Both the position numbers and the translations under genes were made by a program. Under the pieces are notes generated by a model, which did not search any database, was not told where the DNA came from, and worked only from the letters and a program-made list of their open reading frames with translations. Positions 1 to 5,104 of a DNA stretch of 6,130 bases are shown in pieces. This DNA comes from an uncultured Nitrosopumilaceae archaeon (lineage in GTDB: Archaea > Thermoproteota > Nitrososphaeria > Nitrososphaerales > Nitrosopumilaceae): assembly GCA_937875805.1 (NCBI GenBank), contig CALFHG010000239.1, forward strand, positions 1-6,130. The letters run 5' to 3'. Within the stretch, counting starts at the first letter, position 1. The number at the start of each line of letters is the position of its first letter.

Positions 1-2
1 AT

Positions 3-85
3 GGGGTGACGTTAAAAAATAATTCATATTATACATATCCGAAAATGATTTTAAAAAATTAATCAATTCACAAGAAATCACAATT
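3..85 (+). pseudogene. Probable out-of-frame 5' portion of the hydrolase gene
   Basis: Reading from position 3 gives GVTLKNNSYYTYP up to about position 41. Reading from position 41 in the hydrolase frame gives ENDFKKLINSQEITI, running straight into ATG 86. Joined, the two make a natural hydrolase N-terminus with a beta strand before the HG motif. The switch needs one extra base near positions 39-44, so a one-base deletion would explain the break. No slippery heptamer is evident. The true start may be GTG 6 or lie upstream of the window. Confidence 0.45.
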
Positions 86-703
86 ATGATACACGGATTA
101 AGAAATGATAATGCGGGAGCTATCACTAAAGTTGTTTTAGCACAAAAACAATTACGAAAATTAGGATATGTCTACCCTGTAATTGGTTATAGTTATGATT
201 CAAATGTCATTGGTGCCCATTTAATTAAACATGCAAAACATGCTCTTGCTGTAGGTCAAAAAATTGCAATAAAAAATGGAAAAAACCTTGGAAAATTTAT
301 TGAAGATTTTAAAACTAACAGTCCTAAAACAAAGATAAGGCTAATGGGACATTCTTTAGGTTCACAAGTAATTTTGAGTACTGTGGAATATCTTGCAAAA
401 AAGAAACAAAATGTTGGAATTGTAGAAGGTGTATATTTTTTCGGTGCGTCAATAACTAACGATGTTCCATCTTCCAAAAAATATGGAAAAATTCTTCAAT
501 CAATAATCTGCTCAAAAATAGTAAATCACTATGCCCCTAAAGATGAAGTTCTTCTATGGGCAAACAAGGAAAAATATGTAAACGGCCCACTTGGTCTAAA
601 CGGTGCAACTGGTAAACCTATTAAAAAATACCATCAAAAATTAGTAAAGCCAAAAAATCATCGTTTTGCTAGTTATGCTCAAGTTTTGAATTCATACCCT
701 TAG
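86..703 (+). CDS. Alpha/beta-hydrolase-fold protein, 5' end apparently lost by frameshift
   Basis: This is a predicted serine-hydrolase-fold protein of unknown substrate. The 205 residues begin with the oxyanion-hole segment (IHGLRND, residues 2-8). The nucleophile elbow GHSLGS follows a beta strand and places the catalytic Ser at residue 90. Asp153 (APKDEVLLW) and His192 (PKNHRF) sit where the acid and base of the triad are expected, so the catalytic core looks intact. There is no signal peptide or membrane segment, so it is probably cytosolic. The pattern recalls the DUF726/lipase-like group, but this is an impression. ATG 86 is the first Met in frame, yet it falls inside the beta strand preceding the HG motif. 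Codons 23-85 read as coding (ending NSQEITI) but are closed by a TAA at 20-22. A plausible N-terminus lies in another frame from the window edge to about position 40. The gene is therefore either a recent frameshift or carries a sequence error. Confidence 0.7.
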   Translation: MIHGLRNDNAGAITKVVLAQKQLRKLGYVYPVIGYSYDSNVIGAHLIKHAKHALAVGQKIAIKNGKNLGKFIEDFKTNSPKTKIRLMGHSLGSQVILSTVEYLAKKKQNVGIVEGVYFFGASITNDVPSSKKYGKILQSIICSKIVNHYAPKDEVLLWANKEKYVNGPLGLNGATGKPIKKYHQKLVKPKNHRFASYAQVLNSYP

Positions 704-740
704 TTATTCTGAACGTATTGGTTTAGTATGATTCGTACAT

Positions 741-762
741 TAGTTTTTTATATAAAAAACTA
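741..762. promoter_or_regulatory. 22-bp perfect palindrome with TATA core
   Basis: The arm TAGTTTTTTAT is followed directly by its exact reverse complement, with no spacer. The centre (TTTATATAAA) is an excellent archaeal TATA box lying about 27 nt before ATG 778, as expected for a leaderless promoter. The T-run in the left arm, 38 nt after the hydrolase stop, could also act as a terminator for that gene. A promoter, a terminator or both are possible, since A/T palindromes can arise by chance in such DNA. Confidence 0.5.
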
Positions 763-777
763 CATTCATATTTTATT

Positions 778-885
778 ATGAACATAAGCCTGAATTCTTC
801 AAACAATAAATCTATTTTGTATCATCTTCACATTTTAGATGAACAATATGATGTACTTGCAGATCTTTCAGAATATCCTTGTTAG
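778..885 (+). CDS. Possible 35-aa leaderless small protein
   Basis: ATG 778 opens a 35-codon frame ending in TAG at 883-885. It starts MNISLNSSNNKSILYHLHIL and ends DLSEYPC. I recognise no family. The segment after residue 12 could form one amphipathic helix (LYHLHILDEQYDVLADL). Its main support is the strong TATA core centred about 27 nt upstream, which would start the mRNA at or next to the ATG. It may instead be a remnant or a chance ORF. There is no Shine-Dalgarno sequence. Confidence 0.3.
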   Translation: MNISLNSSNNKSILYHLHILDEQYDVLADLSEYPC

Positions 886-926
886 TCCCTAGAATGATTT
901 TTAGATAACTTCTCTCAAAATAATCC

Positions 927-1043
927 ATGAATGGAATAAACTGTGATAATTGTTTCAACGGATACAGACCTGGACAATTAATTACATGTGATCAGTGTGG
1001 TTCAGAATTTTGTGATAGTTGTATAAAAAATCATAAACACTAA
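927..1043 (+). CDS. 38-aa zinc-finger microprotein
   Basis: ATG 927 to TAA 1041-1043 encodes 38 residues with three CxxC pairs: Cys6/Cys9, Cys21/Cys24 and Cys29/Cys32, plus His36 and His38 at the C-terminus. The order CxxC-x11-CxxC-x4-CxxC-x3-HxH resembles cross-braced B-box or RING-like fingers and can hold two zinc ions. A chance ORF would be unlikely to show such regular spacing. A stop codon (TAA 921-923) lies two codons upstream of the ATG, so this start is the only one possible. A weak TATA-like TTTTTAGATAA at 897-907 is about 25 nt upstream, consistent with a leaderless message. Its partner and function are unknown. Protein or nucleic-acid binding would be typical for such a fold. Confidence 0.65.
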   Translation: MNGINCDNCFNGYRPGQLITCDQCGSEFCDSCIKNHKH

Positions 1044-1047
1044 TGTT

Positions 1048-1068
1048 TGATTTAAAAAATTTAAAACT
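1048..1068 (+). promoter_or_regulatory. A/T-rich probable promoter of the EF-like gene
   Basis: The stretch GATTTAAAAAATTTAAAAC contains two TTTAAA cores, 30-45 nt before ATG 1097. This is compatible with an archaeal TATA box and a short leader. It lies just after the stop of the zinc-finger microprotein gene, so read-through from that gene is also possible. Confidence 0.35.
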
Positions 1069-1096
1069 TCATAAGATCCATTTTTAATCAAAATTT

Positions 1097-2017
1097 ATGG
1101 TTAGGTCTGTAAATTTTGTAGTTTTAGGTAAGCAAGATATTGCAGTTGAATTTGGGAAGAAAGGTACTGAAACTGATCTTACGCTATACGATCGAAAAGA
1201 ATCCGACATAATCAAAACTTGGGTTGCGCCTAGTGGGTTTCCAGATAAAATACAACCTTTGTTTCAGGCAATTAATCTAGCAGAATATGTAATTTTTCAT
1301 GTAGATAAATTAGATAAATTTACAGGTGAGCAAATCATCGCACTTGATTCACTGAAAAAAGAAAAAGGAATTTTATCTCATACTTTTGATGTTGATGAAT
1401 CAAAATTAAACATGATGATCAAAGGAACAGTTGTTGAAAATTATGTAAAAGTTGATCAAGATAAAATTAAAGAAGAGATGGATAAATTGGAACCTATTAC
1501 AAATGATGATCCTTCTGAGATGGTAATTGATCATTGTTTTGATGTAAAGGGTGTTGGAACAGTAATTTTAGGTAAAGTGACAAATGGCACTGTAAAACAA
1601 TATGATAATTTGAAATTATATCCTGCAGGAATTGATGTTTTAATAAAATCAATTCAGATGCATGATGATCCTGTAAGTGAGTCTATATGCCCTGCAAGAG
1701 TGGGACTGGCAGTTAAGGGTGCAAAGCCTGATGAAGTTAGTCGTGGAGATGTAATTTCTACAGAAGGCGCAGTTGATGTTAAAACTGAAGTTGAACTTGA
1801 TTTTCAAAAGAATCCTTTTTACAAAAATGATATTGCAGAAAATCAAGGATGTTTAGTAAGTATTGGATTACAAATTAAAGCTGCAAAATTTACATCTATA
1901 TCGCCTCTAAAACTTTTATTTGAAAAACCAATCGTGTGTAAGAAAGGACAAATTGCTGTCATTTTAAAACCAGAATCTCTTACAATTAGAATACTTGGAA
2001 GCGGAAAAATCCAATAG
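1097..2017 (+). CDS. EF-Tu/SelB-like translation-factor paralogue with a degenerate (pseudo-GTPase) G domain
   Basis: This 306-aa protein has the three-domain plan of EF1A/SelB-type factors but is shorter than true EF1A (about 430 aa). Residues 1-115 resemble a G domain that has lost its nucleotide motifs. The P-loop position reads LGKQDIAVEFGKKGT with no GKS/T after the first strand. The DxxG switch II is replaced by APSGFPDK (44-51). The NKxD region reads TFDVD (96-100). The strand AEYVIFHVD (62-70) matches the G-domain strand usually ending VVDA. Residues 145-222 are a clear EF-Tu domain II beta barrel (KGVGTVILGKV, SIQMHDDPV, ARVGLAVKG, SRGDVIS). Residues 226-306 fit domain III. It probably acts in the cytosol, binding tRNA, ribosome or another RNA without GTP hydrolysis; the ligand is unknown. 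Similar SelB-like pseudo-factors are known in archaea. ATG 1097 directly precedes the first strand and is a natural start. Confidence 0.82.
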   Translation: MVRSVNFVVLGKQDIAVEFGKKGTETDLTLYDRKESDIIKTWVAPSGFPDKIQPLFQAINLAEYVIFHVDKLDKFTGEQIIALDSLKKEKGILSHTFDVDESKLNMMIKGTVVENYVKVDQDKIKEEMDKLEPITNDDPSEMVIDHCFDVKGVGTVILGKVTNGTVKQYDNLKLYPAGIDVLIKSIQMHDDPVSESICPARVGLAVKGAKPDEVSRGDVISTEGAVDVKTEVELDFQKNPFYKNDIAENQGCLVSIGLQIKAAKFTSISPLKLLFEKPIVCKKGQIAVILKPESLTIRILGSGKIQ

Positions 2018-2022
2018 ACTGG

Positions 2023-2032
2023 TTTAATTAAA
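2023..2032 (+). promoter_or_regulatory. TATA box for the zinc-ribbon gene
   Basis: The palindromic element TTTAATTAAA is centred about 28 nt upstream of ATG 2056 and 6 nt beyond the stop of the EF-like gene. The spacing matches a leaderless archaeal start, so the zinc-ribbon gene probably has its own promoter. Confidence 0.45.
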
Positions 2033-2055
2033 TCTAAAATTATAATTGAATCATT

Positions 2056-2175
2056 ATGGAACCTGCACGTTCATGTCCTATTTGCCCTAAATGCGGTTCA
2101 AAACGATTCATTAGACTTCCAGGTGAAAATGTCACTGTCAAATGCCGTTCATGTGATAGAATAATTGAAATTTAA
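2056..2175 (+). CDS. 39-aa zinc-ribbon protein
   Basis: ATG 2056 to TAA 2173-2175 encodes a 39-residue zinc ribbon with Cys7, Cys10 and Cys13 (CPICPKC) and Cys30/Cys33 (CRSC). The knuckle CPKCGS, a basic beta-hairpin (KRFIRLPGENVTVKC) and the CRSCDR knuckle form one complete rubredoxin-like zinc ribbon. Cys10 and Cys13 are the likely first pair, with Cys7 extra. A TGA at 2047-2049 closes the frame upstream, so ATG 2056 is the start. It lies between the EF-like gene (38 nt) and ilvC (36 nt). Such ribbons bind nucleic acids or basal machinery, but I cannot assign a partner. Confidence that it is coding is good because of the ordered cysteines and the TATA box. Confidence 0.7.
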   Translation: MEPARSCPICPKCGSKRFIRLPGENVTVKCRSCDRIIEI

Positions 2176-2183
2176 TCCATAGT

Positions 2184-2200
2184 TAATATTTGCAATATTA
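2184..2200 (+). promoter_or_regulatory. Inverted repeat overlapping the ilvC TATA region
   Basis: TAATATT-TGC-AATATTA is a perfect 7-3-7 inverted repeat from -28 to -12 relative to ATG 2212. The left arm coincides with the likely TATA box (TTAATATTT), and the right arm covers the space between TATA and start. A factor bound here would block TFB/TBP assembly, so it is a candidate operator, for example for an Lrp-type regulator. The assignment is inference. Confidence 0.45.
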
Positions 2201-2211
2201 TTATCAGAATT

Positions 2212-3210
2212 ATGGCAAAAACATGGAAAGATACTGATATCAATCTTGATCTAATTAAAGATCAAACAATTGCTGTAATTGGTTATGGAATCCAAGGTGA
2301 TGCACAAGCAAATAACATGAAAGACTCTGGTCTTAATGTAATAATTGGTCTTAAAGAAGGCGGTAATAGCTGGAAAAAGGCACAATCTGATGGTCACAAA
2401 GTAATGTCTGTTGCAGATGCGACTAAACAAGCAGACATTGTTCACATATTGATTCCTGACATGATTCAAGGTCAAGTATACAAAGATGAAATCGGACCAA
2501 ATCTTTCAGAAGGAAAAGCATTGTCATTTTCTCATGCAGCTGCAATCTATTGGAAATGGATTGAAGCACCAAGCAACGTTGATTTAATCATGGTTGCACC
2601 AAAGGGACCTGGTTCTAAAGTCCGAGAAACATATCTTGAAAATTTTGGAACTCCTGCAATTGTTGCAGTTGAACAAGATTTCACAGGAAAAGCTTGGGAT
2701 AGAACATTAGGAATTGCAAAAGCAATTGGTAGTGCAAGAGCTGGATTAATCAAAACTACTTTCAAAGAAGAAGTAGAAACTGATTGGTTTGGTGAACAAG
2801 CTGACCTTTGTGGTGGAGCAGCTTCTATGGTTACAAATGCATTTGAAACTCTTGTTGAAGCAGGATATCAACCAGAAATTGCATACTTTGAAGTTTTACA
2901 TGAACTCAAACTCATTGTAGATTTAATTCAAAGATATGGAATTAATGGAATGTGGAGACGTGTAAGTGAAACTGCCAGATATGGTGGACTAACACGTGGA
3001 CCAATGGTAATGGATGCTGCAAGTAAAGCAAACATGAAAAAAGTCCTTACCATGATTCAAGATGGTACATTCAACAGCGAGTGGATTTCTGAATATCAGA
3101 AAAACGGAAAAGATTCATTTGATAAACACATGAAAGTATATGACGAACACCAAATTGAAAAAGTTGGTAAAGAAATGCGTAAAATGATGTGGCCTGATTC
3201 CACAGAATAA
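2212..3210 (+). CDS. ilvC: Ketol-acid reductoisomerase (class I)
   Basis: This enzyme isomerises and reduces 2-acetolactate or 2-aceto-2-hydroxybutyrate to the 2,3-dihydroxy acids of valine/leucine and isoleucine synthesis, using NAD(P)H and Mg2+ in the cytosol. The 332 residues match the class I (short) form. The Rossmann motif GYGIQG is at 24-29, with the cofactor-specificity loop LKEGGNSW at 47-54; Ser53 may favour NADPH. His108 (SFSHAAA) and Lys131 (APKGPG) line the active site. The Mg2+ ligands Asp191, Glu195, Glu227 and Glu231 are all present (DWFGEQ and EVLHE), and Ser252 (VSETARYGG) contacts substrate. Nothing is missing. ATG 2212 has the usual MAKTW start. The gene appears monocistronic, with an upstream inverted repeat at its promoter and a T-rich stretch after the stop. 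The acetolactate synthase genes, often ilvC neighbours, are not upstream here. Confidence 0.97.
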   Translation: MAKTWKDTDINLDLIKDQTIAVIGYGIQGDAQANNMKDSGLNVIIGLKEGGNSWKKAQSDGHKVMSVADATKQADIVHILIPDMIQGQVYKDEIGPNLSEGKALSFSHAAAIYWKWIEAPSNVDLIMVAPKGPGSKVRETYLENFGTPAIVAVEQDFTGKAWDRTLGIAKAIGSARAGLIKTTFKEEVETDWFGEQADLCGGAASMVTNAFETLVEAGYQPEIAYFEVLHELKLIVDLIQRYGINGMWRRVSETARYGGLTRGPMVMDAASKANMKKVLTMIQDGTFNSEWISEYQKNGKDSFDKHMKVYDEHQIEKVGKEMRKMMWPDSTE

Positions 3211-3236
3211 TCTTTTTTCTTATATTTTTCTTAATT
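3211..3236 (+). terminator. T-rich terminator after ilvC
   Basis: The ilvC stop is followed at once by TCTTTTTTCTTATATTTTTC, two U-tracts without a hairpin. This is the usual form of archaeal intrinsic terminators. It overlaps the last codons of the convergent mutase-subunit gene, whose stop lies 9 nt from that of ilvC. Confidence 0.5.
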
Positions 3237-3642
3237 TAGATACACCAGTTGTGATATGATCAATAATTGTTTGTAATGTTGTACCTGGACCAAATACATG
3301 ATCTACTCCTGCTTTTATCAGTTCATCATGATCAATATCTGGAATTACTCCGCCCCCAACTATCAAAACATCCTTGATTCCTTTCTTTTTTAGTGTCTTG
3401 ACCACTCTTGGGAAAAGTGTCCCATGTGCTCCATTTAACAAACTCATTGCAACTACATCAACATCTTCATCTTCTACAATTTGTGCAATTCTATCTGGAG
3501 TGGCAAAAAGTCCTGAATAGATTACCTCCATTCCTGCATCTCTAAATGCTCTACATAATACAAGAGCTCCTCTATCATGGCCATCAAGTCCTAATTTGGC
3601 AACTAAAATTTTGATACTTCGTGATGCTACTTTTTGCTTCAT
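3220..3642 (-). CDS. mcmA2: Methylmalonyl-CoA mutase, cobalamin-binding (small) subunit
   Basis: The 140-aa protein is a stand-alone B12-binding domain. It pairs with a separate catalytic subunit to interconvert methylmalonyl-CoA and succinyl-CoA. The base-off/His-on motif DGHDRG is at 20-25, with His22 as lower cobalt ligand. SLL (67-69) and GGG (96-98, followed by VIP) complete the classic DxHxxG-SxL-GG signature. The length matches archaeal small subunits, and ATG is the only sensible start. In Nitrososphaerota this enzyme serves the 3-hydroxypropionate/4-hydroxybutyrate CO2-fixation cycle. Its catalytic partner is not in this window, so the subunits are encoded apart, as is usual in the group. 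The gene converges on ilvC and is divergent from the Cys-rich gene at 3744. A BRE/TATA element lies 27 nt before the start, suggesting a leaderless transcript. A different B12 mutase partner (e.g. isobutyryl-CoA mutase type) is possible but less likely. Confidence 0.93.
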   Translation of the reverse strand: MKQKVASRSIKILVAKLGLDGHDRGALVLCRAFRDAGMEVIYSGLFATPDRIAQIVEDEDVDVVAMSLLNGAHGTLFPRVVKTLKKKGIKDVLIVGGGVIPDIDHDELIKAGVDHVFGPGTTLQTIIDHITTGVSKLRKI

Positions 3643-3663
3643 AATGATAGTTGTATTTTTTGA

Positions 3664-3680
3664 TATTTTAAAAGGTTTAT
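3664..3680 (-). promoter_or_regulatory. BRE/TATA promoter of the mutase B12 subunit gene
   Basis: On the - strand the sequence AAACCTTTTAAAATA contains a TATA core (TTTTAAAATA) centred about 27 nt before the mcmA2 ATG, preceded by a purine-rich BRE-like AAACC. The spacing predicts transcription starting at the start codon. Confidence 0.55.
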
Positions 3681-3705
3681 TTGATTTTCATCTGTTTACC
3701 TCTTC

Positions 3706-3714
3706 AAATATATT
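3706..3714 (+). promoter_or_regulatory. TATA box of the Cys-rich 86-aa gene
   Basis: AAATATATT is centred about 34 nt before ATG 3744, so the message would carry a leader of roughly 8 nt. It shares the 101-nt divergent region with the mutase-subunit promoter, about 40 bp away. Confidence 0.45.
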
Positions 3715-3743
3715 GATTCAGCCATTAACAGTGACGGTAAGAT

Positions 3744-4004
3744 ATGACTGAAGATGTTTGCGATTTTTGTAAAGGCAGAGGCTCATCTACAAACACATGT
3801 GTTTATTGTAATGGGACTGGAGAATGGAACCAAGCAGCACAAGCATATGTGAAAAATCATATTTGTCAATGCATTGTACTTGATAGAAAATTCTGTCCTG
3901 TTTGTAACAAGAAATGCCATCATGATACTAGCCTAAATCCTAAACAAACTATTGATCCTGGTTATGGGGGTAATTCAACTCCTGAAATCACTGTTGTCAT
4001 GTAG
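3744..4004 (+). CDS. Cysteine-rich zinc-finger protein with DnaJ-like CxxCxGxG repeats
   Basis: The 86-residue protein carries two copies of the DnaJ-type zinc motif, CDFCKGRG (6-13) and CVYCNGTG (19-26). Further on it has Cys41/Cys43 (CQC) and a third knuckle CPVCNKKCHHD (51-61), giving nine Cys and two adjacent His. The first two CxxCxGxG units would form one zinc site, and the later cysteines with His59/60 a second. The C-terminal 25 residues (SLNPKQTIDPGYGG and beyond) look flexible. There is no J domain, signal peptide or membrane segment. The fold suggests protein-protein contact, perhaps with a chaperone, but the function is unknown. It appears transcribed alone from its own TATA box. 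I favour ATG 3744, since no better in-frame start lies upstream. Confidence 0.8.
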   Translation: MTEDVCDFCKGRGSSTNTCVYCNGTGEWNQAAQAYVKNHICQCIVLDRKFCPVCNKKCHHDTSLNPKQTIDPGYGGNSTPEITVVM

Positions 4005-4102
4005 TGGAAAAAGATTGTATTGTATTTCTATGAACATACTCATCCTTCATATACCTGATATTAACTTCTAAATCATGTCAGAATATTCCTGCATTTCTAA
4101 TG

Positions 4103-4143
4103 TTTTAATTATGAATTTTCAAAAAAATAGGATGGCTTTCTAA
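4103..4143 (+). promoter_or_regulatory. TFB promoter and a three-codon upstream ORF
   Basis: TTTTAATTA at 4103-4111 is the best TATA candidate for TFB. About 25 nt downstream, at 4132, an ATG begins the mini-ORF ATG GCT TTC TAA, which ends immediately before the TFB ATG at 4144 and is in its frame. If the transcript starts near 4132, it would begin with or near this mini-ORF. A longer in-frame version starts at ATG 4075 (22 codons). The rest of 4005-4102 shows no other gene. Confidence 0.35.
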
Positions 4144-5043
4144 ATGGAAACTCCATCTTGTGCACGTTGTGGAAAGAACTCTATTCTATCTGACGAAGTT
4201 ACAGGCGAACAGTTTTGTGGAAAATGTGGATATGTAATTGATGGAAAATCTCAAGAGTCTGGTCCTGAATGGAGATCATTCCAAAAAGATGGTGGTGCAG
4301 ATCCTGCAAGAACTGGTGCTCCTTCATCTCTTATGATACATGACATGGGACTATCTACTGTAATTAATCCTCTAAACAAAGATGCATCTGGAAAACCACT
4401 TTCTACATCTATGAAAAGTACTATTGAAAGATTAAGAACTTGGGATAGTAGAAGCCAAGTTCATGCACCTGTTGATAGAAATTTGAGACAAGCTCTAAGT
4501 GATTTAAATAAATTAAAAGATAAAGTTTCAGTTCCTGCTAATGTTTTGGAAAAAGCAGCATACATTTACAGAAAAGCATTGGAGAAAAAATTAGTTCGTG
4601 GAAGATCTATCTCTGCAATGATTGCTGCATCACTTTATGCAGCGTGTAGAGACACTGAAACTCCAAGAACTCTAAAAGATGTTTCAGATGCTGCAAATGT
4701 TAAACGAAAAGATATTGCAAGATGTTACAGATTATTACACCATGAATTAGAACTAAAAATGCCTGTAGTGGATTCAATACAATGTATTGCAAGAATTTCA
4801 AGTAAACTTGAGATATCTGAAAAAACAAAACGATATGCCGTTAAAGTGCTCAAAGAGGCACAAGAACGTAAAGAATCTGCAGGAAAAGATCCTATGGGGC
4901 TTGCAGCAACTGCACTCTACCTATCATGTGTTAAGAACGGTGTATCAATTACACAGCGAGATCTTGCAGAAGCTGCCGGAGTCACTGAAGTTACAATAAG
5001 AAATCGTTACAAGGGATTAAAAGCAGATCATCCTGTAAAATAG
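4144..5043 (+). CDS. tfb: Transcription initiation factor B (archaeal TFIIB)
   Basis: TFB bridges TBP on the TATA box and RNA polymerase at archaeal promoters. The 299-aa length is typical. The N-terminal zinc ribbon uses Cys6, Cys9, Cys25 and Cys28 (CARC, CGKC). Residues 41-75 are the B-reader/B-linker region (PEWRSFQKDG, ARTGAPSS, HDMGLSTVI). Two cyclin repeats follow, about 108-203 (RNLRQAL, GRSISAMIAASLYAACR) and 207-295 (PMGLAATALYLSCVKNG). The second ends in the BRE-contacting helix-turn-helix (ITQRDLAEAAGVTEVTIRNRYK, about 269-290). All modules are intact. Nitrososphaerota often hold several TFB copies, so this may be a general or a specialised one. It lies 72 nt before the winged-helix gene, which has its own promoter. 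The stop TAA at 4141-4143 directly precedes the chosen ATG, fixing the start. Confidence 0.96.
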   Translation: METPSCARCGKNSILSDEVTGEQFCGKCGYVIDGKSQESGPEWRSFQKDGGADPARTGAPSSLMIHDMGLSTVINPLNKDASGKPLSTSMKSTIERLRTWDSRSQVHAPVDRNLRQALSDLNKLKDKVSVPANVLEKAAYIYRKALEKKLVRGRSISAMIAASLYAACRDTETPRTLKDVSDAANVKRKDIARCYRLLHHELELKMPVVDSIQCIARISSKLEISEKTKRYAVKVLKEAQERKESAGKDPMGLAATALYLSCVKNGVSITQRDLAEAAGVTEVTIRNRYKGLKADHPVK

Positions 5044-5062
5044 AATTCCTGTTTGTCTTGCA

Positions 5063-5078
5063 ATGCACATGTGTGCAT
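5063..5078. promoter_or_regulatory. 7-2-7 palindrome upstream of the winged-helix gene
   Basis: ATGCACA-TG-TGTGCAT is a perfect inverted repeat with a 2-nt spacer, starting 19 nt after the TFB stop and ending 37 nt before ATG 5116. It is unusually G/C-rich for this window and has the form of a dimeric regulator operator placed just upstream of the TATA/BRE. A role as TFB terminator hairpin is less likely because no U-tract follows. Confidence 0.5.
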
Positions 5079-5083
5079 ACTTA

Positions 5084-5104
5084 GTGATTATATTCTAAAA
5101 TCAC
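5084..5104 (+). promoter_or_regulatory. TATA box framed by an inverted repeat (winged-helix gene promoter)
   Basis: GTGATT (5084-5089) and AATCAC (5099-5104) form an inverted repeat around the A/T core TTATATTC (5087-5094). The core is centred about 26 nt before ATG 5116, giving a leaderless start there. The arms around the TATA could serve as an autoregulatory operator. Confidence 0.45.

Noticed and set aside
1..8. ATG at position 1 as a gene start
   Set aside because: It reads ATG GGG TGA and stops at the third codon.
256..477. Antisense 73-codon frame inside the hydrolase gene
   Set aside because: It is low-complexity and Phe/Ile-rich, has no promoter or motif, and is a shadow of the hydrolase gene.
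1649..1846. Antisense frame within the EF-like gene
   Set aside because: No recognisable domain, and it lies fully inside a well-supported gene.
2251..2765. Two antisense frames inside ilvC
   Set aside because: Both mirror conserved KARI codons and have no promoter or family resemblance.
4075..4143. 22-codon ORF before TFB
   Set aside because: No motif or convincing promoter. It is treated only as a possible longer form of the mini-ORF noted at 4132.
4787..4999. 70-codon + strand frame overlapping TFB
   Set aside because: It is a +1 shadow of the second cyclin repeat, with no independent start signal.
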